Source: Oceanospirillaceae bacterium
Lineage (GTDB): Bacteria > Pseudomonadota > Gammaproteobacteria > Pseudomonadales > Balneatricaceae
Direction of reading: 5' to 3'
Assembly: GCA_013215505.1 (NCBI GenBank)
Contig: JABSQZ010000005.1
Coordinates: forward strand, 62,242-115,774
Length of the DNA: 53,533 nt
The translations under genes and the position numbers were made by a program. How positions within the stretch are numbered: position 1 is the stretch's first letter; the number at the start of each line of letters is the position of its first letter. Below are positions 1 to 8,397 of this stretch, in pieces. The notes under the pieces were generated by a model that was not told the origin of the DNA, did not search any database, and saw nothing but the letters and a program-made list of their open reading frames with translations.

Positions 1-2
1 AA

Positions 3-78
3 GGGCCGTTAGCTCAGTTGGTAGAGCAGTTGGCTTTTAACCAATTGGTCGTAGGTTCGAATCCTACACGGCCCACCA
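3..78 (+). tRNA. tRNA-Lys (anticodon TTT)
   Basis: A complete 76-nt cloverleaf with an encoded 3' CCA. The acceptor stem GGGCCGT pairs with ACGGCCC, the D-loop has AGCTCAGTTGGTAGAGC, and the T-arm has GGTTCGAATCC. The anticodon loop CTTTTAA places TTT at 36-38, which decodes lysine codons AAA and AAG. The promoter lies outside the window, so it could be the last member of a tRNA operon. No attachment-site duplication or integrase is seen beside it. Confidence 0.97.
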
Positions 79-216
79 CTTCCAGTGGATTTGATGTACA
101 AGTCTGGCATCTCTATACGAGTTGCTATTGAAAAGGTTATTTCAAATACATCCCCCGCCCTTTTTTTACTCATTATATTCTCAATGCATTTAATAACTGA
201 AGTTGTCTCCGGCACA

Positions 217-723
217 TCAATATTTACTGTATTCAATTTTTAGAACTTCAAAATAACTTACTGAGCCGTCCGGTTTGTGTAACTCTATCTCATCGCCCAG
301 TTGTTTTTTGAACAGCGCTTTTGCCAGTGGCGAATCCATACTTACCAATACACCAGAGCCATCGATTTCATCGGGGCCGATAATGCGGATTTTGCGCTCA
401 GTGTCATCTTCAGCGAGTAGTGTTACCCAGGCGCCAAAGACAATAATCTGTCTATTTTCCGGGATCTGCTCTATGACGTTGATGTCTTCCAGGCGCTTGG
501 CTAAAAAACGCACCCTGCGATCAATTTCACGCAGTAATCTCTTGCCTTCAGTGTACTCAGCGTTATCTGACCGGTCTCCCTGGGCAGCGGCCTCACGAAC
601 CGACTGGGTGATCATGGGGCGTTTTTCTTTCCATAAATAGCGCAGCTCGGCATTAAGTTTGTCGAAGCCGTTCCGGGTTATGTACTTAGAGCTTGGAGCT
701 GCTGGTGCGCGCCATCGTCCCAT
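217..723 (-). CDS. greB: Transcription elongation factor GreB
   Basis: GreB binds the secondary channel of RNA polymerase and stimulates cleavage of backtracked transcripts. The 168-residue product has the N-terminal coiled coil, with the conserved tip GDRSDNAEYTEGKRLLREIDRR near residues 49-70. The C-terminal FKBP-like domain carries the family signature DSPLAKALFKKQLGDEIEL. The YLWKEKRP stretch and the DINVIEQIP segment favour GreB over GreA. The N-terminus MGRWRAPAAPSS is a few residues longer than in E. coli GreB, as in Pseudomonas-type proteins. The gene stands alone and runs towards the tRNA; no clear terminator was found between them. Confidence 0.95.
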   Translation of the reverse strand: MGRWRAPAAPSSKYITRNGFDKLNAELRYLWKEKRPMITQSVREAAAQGDRSDNAEYTEGKRLLREIDRRVRFLAKRLEDINVIEQIPENRQIIVFGAWVTLLAEDDTERKIRIIGPDEIDGSGVLVSMDSPLAKALFKKQLGDEIELHKPDGSVSYFEVLKIEYSKY

Positions 724-903
724 ATTAGTTTTCCTGTTAATTGTGCCGATCCACTAGTTTAATCAGCTGTTGCAAAAAAAGGCAGCATTAGTGATAGAAA
801 GTGAATAAAATAGTTAAGTTTTATAAAGCGCGGCCGATAACCTAGGAACTGCCAAGAAAATAATGTTTTGGCAGTTGATGATAGGCCCTTTAATAGTGAA
901 GCG

Positions 904-1335
904 ATGATGCAGACAGATCAGATACAGCTTGAGCGAATTGAGACTTACACTGCGAGCCTGCCTGGTGCTATTCAGGGAGCTAATGGTGCCCAGTTCGCGA
1001 TGTTGTTGTCACTGATTACTGCCAATCAAGAAATGCCTTCCAGCTTTAATCTTCCCACTGCTGTGCAGCAAGTTGAAGTACCGGCTCAGTCAGTATATCC
1101 CTCAGTTGTAGAAGTGAATAAACCACAGTTAGTAGAGCGTTTAAATAATGCTGTGCATCAGCTGCGCTTTGGTGACTTTGCCTTTGTGAATTCTTTTATC
1201 GAAACCATGGCGCAGACCCCTCGTCCCTATAAGGGAGCGGTGGATGAGTTTGAAAAGATAGCTTTGATGTCTTCGGGTAAGCTGATGTTAGATCACATCG
1301 GCGTGGCTCGGGGTTCGGTAAACCTCGCTGCATAG
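904..1335 (+). CDS. Hypothetical protein, about 143 residues
   Basis: I do not recognise this family. From the ATG at 904 (a second ATG follows at once) the product is about 143 residues, mainly helical, with no signal peptide, membrane segment or cysteine cluster. The frame is open upstream to a TTG at 868, but neither start has a good ribosome-binding site. Its codon use matches its neighbours and the sequence is not low complexity, so it is probably real. Its stop lies only 4 bases before the decayed gene tail on the other strand (1339-1455), with which it converges. Confidence 0.7.
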   Translation: MMQTDQIQLERIETYTASLPGAIQGANGAQFAMLLSLITANQEMPSSFNLPTAVQQVEVPAQSVYPSVVEVNKPQLVERLNNAVHQLRFGDFAFVNSFIETMAQTPRPYKGAVDEFEKIALMSSGKLMLDHIGVARGSVNLAA

Positions 1336-1338
1336 TTG

Positions 1339-1455
1339 TTAGCTATGCCAGCTAATGCCCTTCACCGCGCCGCCACTGTTCCAGGCTCTGATCTTTTTTA
1401 TCGCTATCTTCCCAATTGGGCTTAATGAAGCGAATTTATGTTGCCATTTACTCGG
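1339..1455 (-). pseudogene. Decayed duplicate of the 3' end of the 1477-1995 gene
   Basis: This stretch repeats the last ~40 codons of the neighbouring minus-strand gene, including the TTAGCTATGCCAGCT end and the stop position. Read on the minus strand it gives MAT*IRFIKPNWED then DQSLEQWRRGEGH, against MATQIRCIKASWED then DQSEEQWWRVEER in the intact gene. A CAA codon has become TAA, and about 10 bases are missing near the end. The repeat offset is 138 bases (1339 against 1477), so it is a direct tandem copy lying past the real stop. It is not expected to be translated. Confidence 0.85.
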
Positions 1456-1476
1456 TTATCCTCGTAGCATGCTGCG

Positions 1477-1995
1477 TTAGCTATGCCAGCTGATTAACTG
1501 CTGTTCACGCTCTTCAACGCGCCACCACTGTTCTTCGCTCTGATCATCTTGCTCATTATCTTCCCAGCTAGCTTTAATGCAGCGAATTTGCGTTGCCATA
1601 TGCTCGGAGGCCACCAGTGCGCAGTCAAGGTCGGTATTCCAGGGGGTTGGGTTGCTTTTGAACCATAAGCTGCTCCAGGCCTTTCCGGACACTTTTTGCT
1701 GCAGTGAGGCGCTCATGTACTGCTCGCCAAATTGTAATTCCAGTTCGCAGGAAGTGGCTGTTTTAGTTAATACTTGTACGCTATCGCATACCTTCTCTAG
1801 CCATTCAATCACTTGTTCTGCGCTGCGGCTTTTAATGTATATCTCTAAATCTGGGTGGCGAAGCTCTGACATGAAAAATTCCAATCTGCTCAGCTGCTGT
1901 CCGCTAGCGGCTGAGGTGTTGTAGTGGCTTAGGGTTAGTTGGGCTAAGGATAGCAATTTAACCATTCCCTGTCTGTATTGCTCGCTGCTAATCAC
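1477..1995 (-). CDS. Hypothetical protein, 172 residues
   Basis: I do not recognise this family. The 172-residue product is soluble and mostly helical at the N-terminus, and its C-terminus is rich in acidic residues, Gln and Trp (SEEQWWRVEEREQQL). There is no signal peptide. It starts at ATG 1995, divergent from the DUF945 gene at 2143, so both promoters must lie in the 147-base gap. The last ~40 codons are duplicated and decaying directly downstream (1339-1455), which suggests that this end of the gene has been rearranged. Confidence 0.75.
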   Translation of the reverse strand: MISSEQYRQGMVKLLSLAQLTLSHYNTSAASGQQLSRLEFFMSELRHPDLEIYIKSRSAEQVIEWLEKVCDSVQVLTKTATSCELELQFGEQYMSASLQQKVSGKAWSSLWFKSNPTPWNTDLDCALVASEHMATQIRCIKASWEDNEQDDQSEEQWWRVEEREQQLISWHS

Positions 1996-2142
1996 CGTTG
2001 AATATGCTGCTTTACCCTGCCTTGCAGCGGATGCAATGAGTAAGCTGGATAGTTTAAGGCTTTAGCATAGATCAGTTTAGCGGGTTCGCATGATCCCCTG
2101 GCAAGTGCTAGAATTGCCGCTATTTTATATTTAAGGGATGGG

Positions 2143-3456
2143 ATGATGGGTAAAGGTTTGTTGGCTGCTGTTGCTGCTTCTGTGGTGGTTGGTGCAGGTT
2201 ACATTGCGGGTGTTATCCTTACCGGGCAACAAGTGGATGAACAGTTTCAGCGAGAAGTTGCCGCCGCACAGGAGCATTTCCGCGCAGTGGCAAAAATATC
2301 ATCTGCTGTTAAATCTACAATTTTTTCATCGTCTAATACTCTAAGCATAGAATATTTGCAGCCGCCCGAAGCTATCGCTGCCTGGGCGGGCACTAACACT
2401 GTTCATTTTGATGTTGATTTTAAGCACGGCTTCCTGAATAGCCAAAGTGTGATGCAGCTCTCTGCTGGTAGTCTTTTGGATAAGCTGAAAAGCTATCAAG
2501 TTAACTCTCAGTTGTCGCCAGTTGTTTTCAACAGTGAATATCGTTTTGATCCTGCTAATGGCTCAGTGGTGATGAGCGGTAACCTTGCACTGGACAGCTT
2601 TGAGATAAATGAAGGGGGGGGCGTGTTTAAATTGGGTGCTACTAACGGCCCTATTTCTACCAGCTATGATGGCTATCAGATAGATCTGGTCACGGTCGAA
2701 AGTCGATTTGATTCTGCTGATGGCAGCATTGAAATCGGGCCAGTGAGTTGGTCGCAGACCGCAGAGTCCCGCAGTGGGGATCTATTGGCTGCTGAATCGG
2801 CAGATAGTGTGACTATGTCTGTCAAAGTACAGCGGATCAAGCTGGATTCACAAGGCGCTGCTGTTGATCTCAAGGCGCTGTCTGTGGCTGTTCAGCAGAA
2901 ACTTAAAGGCGATAGAGTTGTTTTGGGGGTGCAGTATGGCGCAGAGCGTATAATTGTTAAAAATGCCGATGACAGCTTTCAGTTGGATCAGCCGGATTTA
3001 CAGCTCAGCTTTGACTTAGATCATGATTCAGTCTTGAGTCTGGTTGAGCGCCTGCAGCAGATGCAGCAGGCTAATGCGGGGCAGATAGAGAACCCTATGC
3101 TGCTAGTACCACTGTTGAGTGAAGTTACTCAAAAAGGGGTTAGCTTTAATGTAGACAGGTTATCCGCCATTGCCAATGGAGAGACTTTAGAGGCACTGGC
3201 TAAATTAAAAGTGGCTCCTTTCTCTGTCGAAGAGCTGATGCTAGATCCTCAGGTGCTGTTGTCGAAAGTCGATTTAGATGCGCAGTTGAGCGTGCCTAAA
3301 AAGTTTCTGCAAGCCATGCCGGGTTATGACCCGCAGCAGTTAGGTTTTTTTGTCGCCATGGGCTTTATAGTTGATACCGGGGACAGCTATGACTTTGAGC
3401 TCGCGGTTGAAAATGGTGTATTAATGCTCAATGGCGAGGAGATGCCGGGACTTTAA
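2143..3456 (+). CDS. DUF945 (YdgA-like) family protein
   Basis: The 437-residue protein matches the YdgA/DUF945 family of Gammaproteobacteria, whose molecular role is poorly known. One N-terminal hydrophobic segment (about residues 4-28, Ala/Val/Gly rich) should anchor it in the inner membrane, with the rest in the periplasm. The body alternates predicted strands (FKHGFLNSQS, EYRFDPANGSVVMSGNLAL) and ends with the family-like YDFELAVENGVLMLNGEEM. A clear AAGGGA ribosome-binding site precedes tandem ATGs at 2143 and 2146; the second is slightly better spaced. The call rests on overall pattern, so the family assignment is likely but not certain. Confidence 0.8.
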   Translation: MMGKGLLAAVAASVVVGAGYIAGVILTGQQVDEQFQREVAAAQEHFRAVAKISSAVKSTIFSSSNTLSIEYLQPPEAIAAWAGTNTVHFDVDFKHGFLNSQSVMQLSAGSLLDKLKSYQVNSQLSPVVFNSEYRFDPANGSVVMSGNLALDSFEINEGGGVFKLGATNGPISTSYDGYQIDLVTVESRFDSADGSIEIGPVSWSQTAESRSGDLLAAESADSVTMSVKVQRIKLDSQGAAVDLKALSVAVQQKLKGDRVVLGVQYGAERIIVKNADDSFQLDQPDLQLSFDLDHDSVLSLVERLQQMQQANAGQIENPMLLVPLLSEVTQKGVSFNVDRLSAIANGETLEALAKLKVAPFSVEELMLDPQVLLSKVDLDAQLSVPKKFLQAMPGYDPQQLGFFVAMGFIVDTGDSYDFELAVENGVLMLNGEEMPGL

Positions 3457-3529
3457 AGTAGGGCTGCAGTGCCGGGGGTTGTACCCTCAGCACTACCGCT
3501 CTGCCTGTCGGGCCTGTTTTCAGGCTGTG

Positions 3530-3826
3530 CTAGTTTGAGTTCTTTTCACTGAGATTGCTGGTGCTGACATCAGCACTGCCGCCAGTCGTTGGCAAGCTCT
3601 TTTTGCTGGTTATTCTTCCTTTGGCTTTGGACCTGCAATAAGCTTTTATTACCGCCCCGTTTTTTCTTTTATGAGTGTCTATCCAGCTGCAGCTAGCGCG
3701 TTGCAGGCAGCTGCTCTGCGGTTCTCCTTTGCACTCAGATACAGTTGCTGAGGTGCTGTAAGTTGCTGTCATCGAAAATAACAACGTGGAAAAGATCTTA
3801 AGTAAGATGTTGTTTTTAATAGTCAT
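3530..3826 (-). CDS. Small secreted Cys-rich protein
   Basis: The 98-residue product has an N-terminal signal peptide (MTIKNN followed by a hydrophobic stretch to about residue 27, cleavage near TSA-TVS). The mature part holds four cysteines in the pattern CKGEPQSSC, CSW and YCRSK, which looks like a small disulfide-stabilised module. Similar CKG...C...CSW...YCR modules occur in short proteins of marine bacteria and phages, but I know of no assigned function. The Ser/Thr-rich C-terminus is probably flexible. It converges with the DUF945 gene. Confidence 0.7.
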   Translation of the reverse strand: MTIKNNILLKIFSTLLFSMTATYSTSATVSECKGEPQSSCLQRASCSWIDTHKRKNGAVIKAYCRSKAKGRITSKKSLPTTGGSADVSTSNLSEKNSN

Positions 3827-4283
3827 GATGCCACCATTGAGGTTGTGTTGGATTGGGAATCATCAGTTTCTTAGAGTTAAGTACAACATTTGTGATATTG
3901 AGCTTGCCGCCAAAGGCATTAAGCAGGCCTAGTATATAGCAGGATAAAGCACTAATCCAATATATTAAGTTTCAGTTAATATAAAGCTCTTCATCTCCCC
4001 CTCTACAGAGTCCGCTGTCAAAATGAAGCAGAAAAATTCATCCATTGACCCAGTCAATACTTCAATACCCAATTAGCTTTCGTTAAACTATGGCCTTAGT
4101 TCGGCTGCTTGTGCCCGGCTGGCTCTGCTGGCTTGAGTTCGAGGCTGCTTTTGGTGTCTCTGCGTTAGCGATTGCAGTTAACGGCATAGAGTGAGGGTAG
4201 TGCCGGGGAATTCCTGCAATTTTGTGATTTTTTAATTTGACGCCCATGGTTCTCTCTAGTTGGGCTTAGTAAGGTAAACGTTT
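3827..4283. other. Intergenic region with coding-like remnants
   Basis: The gap lies between divergent genes. On the minus strand a stop-to-stop frame from about 3971 down to 3817 reads like real protein (pieces such as FGGKLNITNVVLNSKKL and IPNPTQPQWWHHDY). It has no usable start and its stop overlaps the start of the Cys-rich gene. A second minus-strand frame of 26 codons lies just upstream. These could be a decayed gene. No terminator or RNA was recognised here. Confidence 0.35.
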
Positions 4284-5255
4284 TTGAAACAGGCAGCGCA
4301 TAATCTAGTTATTCTATTACTGCTGTTTAGCAGCTGTGTAAGTGCGCTCGAGTGGAAGATGCCATTGGCAAACCCGGCAGCTAACTTACATTCGAAAATA
4401 GCCCAGAGCTTTGCAGCTCAAGTAAAAAAAATCAGTGGCGGGCAGTTATCCATAAAGACATATCCCGCGGGGAGTCTGTTCAAAGCTGAGCAAATTTTTG
4501 GGGCGGTTAAAAATGATCTGGTACCTATCGGTGCTCGCTTAATGTCGGGGCTGTCTCATGAGGATCCATTTCTGGGTGTCGATGCAATTCCCTTTTTGGC
4601 CACTAGCTATCGACAGGCGTTTCGATTGTACCGCTCCAGTAAACCTGAAATAGACAAAGTGTTGCAGGGCAAGGGGGTAAAGTTGCTTTATACTCTGCCC
4701 TGGCCCGCACAGGGGATGTACAGCCGCAGCAAGCTAGAATCTGTTGCCGATCTGAAGGGTTTGCGATTTCGGCCCTATAGCGCTGTTACAGAGGCATTTG
4801 GGGCTGAGTTAGGCTTTACTGCCGTGACTATACCGGCGGCAAAATTATCTAAAGCGTTAAAGAAAAAGCAGCTGGATGTCTTATTTGGCTCGCCTCTGAC
4901 GGCAACTGAGCTGCAATTACATAAACGCTTTCGCTATTGGTATGAATTACGCGCCTGGTTGCCCAAAGAAATGGTCGTCGTTAACCTTAAGCAGTGGCAT
5001 TCACTGCCTGTCGCTCAGCGGCAGCAGTTGTTAGCGGTGGCGAAAAAGGTCGAAACTATGGGCTGGGTTAGGTCAAAGAGGCTGGCGGAAAAGTCCAAGC
5101 TGGCCCTGGTTGATGCGGGGCTGCAGATAGAGCAGCTGAATAGTCAGCTGCAGCAAAGGTTTGAATCTGCCGGTGAGCTATTGTTGCGGCAATGGCTAGT
5201 AGAAGTGGGTGACAGGGGGCGTTATCTGCTGGAAAAATATGCCCGCAAAAATTGA
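4284..5255 (+). CDS. TRAP-type substrate-binding protein (DctP family)
   Basis: A 323-residue periplasmic binding protein. A signal peptide (LVILLLLFSSCVSA) is followed by the DctP fold: MPLANPAANLHSKIAQSFA at the start, the GGQLSIKTYPAGSLF strand-loop, and the segment DLKGLRFRPYSAVTEAF carrying the conserved Arg expected to bind the carboxylate of organic-acid ligands. The start is TTG at 4284 with an AAGGT ribosome site. No DctQ or DctM membrane subunit is adjacent, so it is either an orphan serving a transporter elsewhere or a ligand sensor. The ligand cannot be told from the sequence. Confidence 0.88.
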   Translation: MKQAAHNLVILLLLFSSCVSALEWKMPLANPAANLHSKIAQSFAAQVKKISGGQLSIKTYPAGSLFKAEQIFGAVKNDLVPIGARLMSGLSHEDPFLGVDAIPFLATSYRQAFRLYRSSKPEIDKVLQGKGVKLLYTLPWPAQGMYSRSKLESVADLKGLRFRPYSAVTEAFGAELGFTAVTIPAAKLSKALKKKQLDVLFGSPLTATELQLHKRFRYWYELRAWLPKEMVVVNLKQWHSLPVAQRQQLLAVAKKVETMGWVRSKRLAEKSKLALVDAGLQIEQLNSQLQQRFESAGELLLRQWLVEVGDRGRYLLEKYARKN

Positions 5256-5336
5256 TTTAGTGCCTGGCTGAGGTCCCAGTCAGATAATGATTGGCGGCCT
5301 AAGATGAGCGTCTGAAGTAAGCTGCGAGTATGCAGT

Positions 5337-6044
5337 TTAAATAGGCAGTAGTGTTGTTGAGGCAATGCCATGGACAAATTTGTTGATAGTACGATTGTTT
5401 CTGTTGGCGATAATGTCGGCCAGAATATCTTGCCCTGCAATCATCTTGCCAAATAGTCGGGCAAAACTGAGATTGGCGATAGTACCATCTGTGTAGCTGT
5501 TACTGAGAATGTAGCGGGTGCTATTGAGATCTTTCTCACTGTTGAGTAGCCAGCTAGCGGTTTCTAAGTTACGGGCAGAGTTATAAACTTTTTGCTCGTT
5601 TATTGGGTCGAGCATAAAAAATTCGTCTTGATAATTGTAAGAGCTGTGTAATATGCCTGCAATTCCCGTCATAAATGCAAACACTCTGTCTCCCTGAAAA
5701 TCGTTGGAAAATGCTAATAACAGTGCACTGTTGGCGTATTTGTCGCCGAGCTCGGAAAATTGTATTTGCCTGGGATAGCTGAATAATTGTTTTATTCTGC
5801 TGTTGATATCAGTGCCTGCTGGGGCTTTTTTTAACTCTTTAGGATTGCGTTTGTAGAGCTTTTTCAGCAGAGCGATAGCCTGTTGGTTGCTCTGGATTAG
5901 GTGGGTGTCTATTACCATATCCAATTCTGATTTTGCCAGGGATTCAATTCTAAAACTTTTATTATTGTTGCTAACACAGCCGCTAATAAGACTCAGTAGG
6001 CACAGTGAGGCAAATAATTTTAAAAGAGAGTGTATCTTTGGCAA
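5337..6044 (-). CDS. Predicted lipoprotein, unknown family
   Basis: The 235-residue product carries a signal peptide and a clear lipobox, LISGC, with the lipidated Cys at residue 23. The residue after it is Val, which favours outer-membrane delivery under the Lol rule. The mature protein is helical, with FSNDFQGDRVFAFMTGIAGI and DILADIIANRNNRTINKF as its most distinctive parts. I do not recognise the family. It converges with the TRAP binding protein and is divergent from pdxH. Confidence 0.8.
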   Translation of the reverse strand: MPKIHSLLKLFASLCLLSLISGCVSNNNKSFRIESLAKSELDMVIDTHLIQSNQQAIALLKKLYKRNPKELKKAPAGTDINSRIKQLFSYPRQIQFSELGDKYANSALLLAFSNDFQGDRVFAFMTGIAGILHSSYNYQDEFFMLDPINEQKVYNSARNLETASWLLNSEKDLNSTRYILSNSYTDGTIANLSFARLFGKMIAGQDILADIIANRNNRTINKFVHGIASTTLLPI

Positions 6045-6200
6045 AGTCGACTATCTCCGTTTGGCAGATTAATGGATAATTGGCAGTGTACACTAGTTAG
6101 TGCCTGAGTTAATTACAAACTAAGGGTGTGGTAGGCACTTTCAGCGAGCTATTTCTGTCTGGGAGCGTTTTTTCCAAAGCTAAAATTAGGGAATTGATAA

Positions 6201-6851
6201 TTGGAAAATCAAACGAAAGACTTAACAGCGATTAGACGTGAATACTGCGGTGTGGATTTTTTAAGTTCTGAGCTGGCAGTCAGTCCGGTACAGCAGTTTT
6301 CCAAATGGTTTGATCAGGCGCGGCAAGTGCGGCCAGATGATGTGTCTTCCATGACTTTGGCCACCGCCAGCGCAACCGGGATGCCCTCGGCGAGAATCGT
6401 CCTGCTAAAGCACTATGATGAACGTGGTTTTTGTTGGTACACAGATTATGAAAGCAACAAAGGCCAGGACCTGGCAGCCAACCCGCAAGCTGAGTTGATG
6501 TTTTATTGGAATACATTGGAGCGGCAGATTCGAATTCAGGGCACCGTGCACAAGTTGGATGAACAGAGTGCTCAGCGTTATTTCTCGCAGCGACCAAGAG
6601 CGAGTCAGCTGAGCGCAGCGGCCAGTTTTCAGAGTCAGCCTATAAGTTCAAGAACAGAGCTGCAAGCGGTAGTCACAGAGCTGGAAACTCGCTCTCAGGG
6701 TGCACAAATTAAAAAGCCGTCGCGCTGGGGAGGTTATTGCCTGCTACCCAGTCGATTTGAATTTTGGCAAGGGCGTGAAGGTAGGTTACATGACCGTTTG
6801 GTTTATGTACTATCAGGCGATCAGTGGCATATACAGCGTCTGCAGCCTTAG
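6201..6851 (+). CDS. pdxH: Pyridoxamine 5'-phosphate oxidase PdxH
   Basis: PdxH is an FMN enzyme that oxidises pyridoxine or pyridoxamine 5'-phosphate to pyridoxal 5'-phosphate, the last step of vitamin B6 synthesis and salvage. The 216 residues are normal length. Family hallmarks are MTLATASATGMPSARIVLLK (FMN and substrate contacts), FYWNTLERQIRIQG, the SRPRASQLSA-like QRPRASQLSAAAS, and the C-terminal WGGYCLLPSRFEFWQG plus RLHDR. The start is a TTG at 6201 with an AGGG ribosome site 9 bases upstream. The esterase gene follows closely in the same direction and may be co-transcribed. Confidence 0.96.
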   Translation: MENQTKDLTAIRREYCGVDFLSSELAVSPVQQFSKWFDQARQVRPDDVSSMTLATASATGMPSARIVLLKHYDERGFCWYTDYESNKGQDLAANPQAELMFYWNTLERQIRIQGTVHKLDEQSAQRYFSQRPRASQLSAAASFQSQPISSRTELQAVVTELETRSQGAQIKKPSRWGGYCLLPSRFEFWQGREGRLHDRLVYVLSGDQWHIQRLQP

Positions 6852-6908
6852 ACTATTACTATTCTTTAGCAGTGGTGTTGTGCTGCTCAACAAGTTTTGG
6901 AGTATAGA

Positions 6909-7562
6909 TTGCAAACAATAATACAAGATACCAGTAGCGCACCCGATGCGGCGGTGATATGGCTGCATGGGCTGGGAGCAGATGGCAGCGATTTTGTCGA
7001 CGCAGTTCCCTATCTAAATTTGCCTCAAAGCATAAAAATACGCTTTGTATTTCCCAGTGCTCCGGTGCGGGCTGTGACGATTAATAATGGCCTGGAGATG
7101 CGCTCTTGGTATGACATTAAGGCGATGTTGCCAAAGCGAGTAACAGATGAGCAGCAGTTGCAGGAATCGGTGCAGCAAGTGTCGCAACTGGTTACAGGGT
7201 TGGTTGAAGAGGGTATCAGTGCCTCGCGAATCATACTGGTTGGGTTTTCTCAGGGCGGGGCCGTTGCCTATGAATTAGCGCTGACATCCGGGTTGCAAAT
7301 TTCAGGAGTCGCGGCCATGTCGACCTATATGCCGCGAGAGCTGACCGCGCAGCGCTGTACGGCAGAGTTGGGCTTAAAGATACTGGCCATTCATGGAGAC
7401 AGAGATGATGTTGTGCCCTGTTCTTTGGGAGAGAGCGCGGTCGCAGCGTTGCAACAACAAGGACTTACGGTGCAGTGGCACACTTATCCGATGGCTCATG
7501 AAGTAAGCTTACCTTCACTAACCTTATTAGGCGACTGGATCGCCGAGCAATTAACGAGTTAA
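6909..7562 (+). CDS. Alpha/beta hydrolase, carboxylesterase/phospholipase family
   Basis: A 217-residue member of the YpfH / acyl-protein-thioesterase-like esterases (phospholipase/carboxylesterase family). It has the oxyanion segment VIWLHGLGADGSDF, the nucleophile elbow GFSQGG, the Asp in HGDRDDVVP and the His in MAHEV, so the triad is complete. The frame is open from TTG 6897, but a GGAG box at 6899-6902 lies 6 bases before the TTG at 6909, which decides the start. It is 4 bases upstream of the FKBP gene, so the two are probably co-translated. The substrate is unknown. Confidence 0.9.
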   Translation: MQTIIQDTSSAPDAAVIWLHGLGADGSDFVDAVPYLNLPQSIKIRFVFPSAPVRAVTINNGLEMRSWYDIKAMLPKRVTDEQQLQESVQQVSQLVTGLVEEGISASRIILVGFSQGGAVAYELALTSGLQISGVAAMSTYMPRELTAQRCTAELGLKILAIHGDRDDVVPCSLGESAVAALQQQGLTVQWHTYPMAHEVSLPSLTLLGDWIAEQLTS

Positions 7563-7566
7563 AATC

Positions 7567-8031
7567 ATGCAAGTTACAAAAGACAATGTTGTGTATTTCC
7601 ACTATTCGCTACTGGATGATAAAGGAGCAGTCGTTGAAACATCCAGAGATCAGTCGGCGATGGCTTTTATCGTCGGTAAGAAACAAATAGTACCGGGTTT
7701 AGAGCAAGCTATGCTCGGAAGATCGGCGGGTGATAAGTTCCAGGTTAAAATAAAGCCTGAGCAGGGGTACGGTGTCTGGGATGAGGCCAAAGTGTATGAC
7801 ATTGAAGCCAGTGTTTTTGCGCAAATGGCAGATTTTGAGGTGGGTTTTATGTGTCATGTAACTAGCCCGGAGGGGGAACAACAGCTGGTTACAGTAATGG
7901 AAATTACCCCAGAGCTTATCACTGTAGATGCCAATCACGCCTATGCTGGATTGGATTTGAAATTTTCGGTGGAAATAACTGAGGTTAGAAAAGCCAGTAA
8001 TGTAGAGTTGCAAAGCTCGAGTGTTGCATAA
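7567..8031 (+). CDS. FKBP-type peptidyl-prolyl isomerase, SlyD/FkpB-like
   Basis: The 154-residue protein has the SlyD/FkpB architecture. An FKBP half (VVYFHYSLLDDKGAVVETS, then IVGKKQIVPGLEQAMLG) is interrupted by the insert-in-flap domain that gives chaperone activity (KIKPEQGYGVWDE onward) and ends in VDANHAYAGLDLKFSVEITEV. No His-rich metal-binding tail is present, so it is closer to FkpB or short SlyD forms. It probably acts in the cytoplasm on nascent or stressed proteins. It closes the pdxH-esterase-FKBP run. Confidence 0.9.
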   Translation: MQVTKDNVVYFHYSLLDDKGAVVETSRDQSAMAFIVGKKQIVPGLEQAMLGRSAGDKFQVKIKPEQGYGVWDEAKVYDIEASVFAQMADFEVGFMCHVTSPEGEQQLVTVMEITPELITVDANHAYAGLDLKFSVEITEVRKASNVELQSSSVA

Positions 8032-8397
8032 GGTATAGAGAAATTAGTGGTAGTCAGATCTGGCTACCCTCATCTAGCAGCTGCTTTTAAACGCTGAATC
8101 AACCTGCAAAACTTTCTGTTTATTGGCTTGCTCTAACAACTTGAATCCGTCGCTACTATTTTACCTTAAGTCTGGTTCCTGCTGTCAGCAGCTTGCTGCA
8201 ACAAGGCGCAGTGCGCTATTTCTGAATCTATATCATGCAGGTATCGCCAGGCCATTTTGAGTGACCAGCTGAGAGGTTTAAGCACTTAGCTGTGGGTTGC
8301 AGTGGCAAAAATATGACCATGATTTGTGCCATCATTTTGCATAACAATAGCGCTGTTAAAAATGAACAGTGAGTTTTTCTGCACCCGTTGCTAACTA
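8032..8397. other. Intergenic region with an imperfect palindrome
   Basis: Just after the FKBP stop, 8049-8068 forms a near-perfect 10-bp hairpin (GGTAGTCAGA against TCTGGCTACC, one GT pair). It has no T-run, so it is a weak terminator candidate at best. On the minus strand two short frames (about 8275-8171 and 8155-8075) read protein-like, for example MAWRYLHDIDSEIAHCALL, but are broken by stops and lack ribosome sites. They may be remnants of a decayed gene. Confidence 0.3.

Noticed and set aside
79-219. Possible third tail duplication, downstream of greB (KKRAGD against KKQLGD)
   Set aside because: Only a few residues match and the spacing to the end of the gene does not fit; DNA similarity is weak.
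9-236. Minus-strand 75-codon frame running through the tRNA gene
   Set aside because: Its C-terminal third is the antisense of the tRNA (the GPCRIRTYDQ artefact) and it has no ribosome site.
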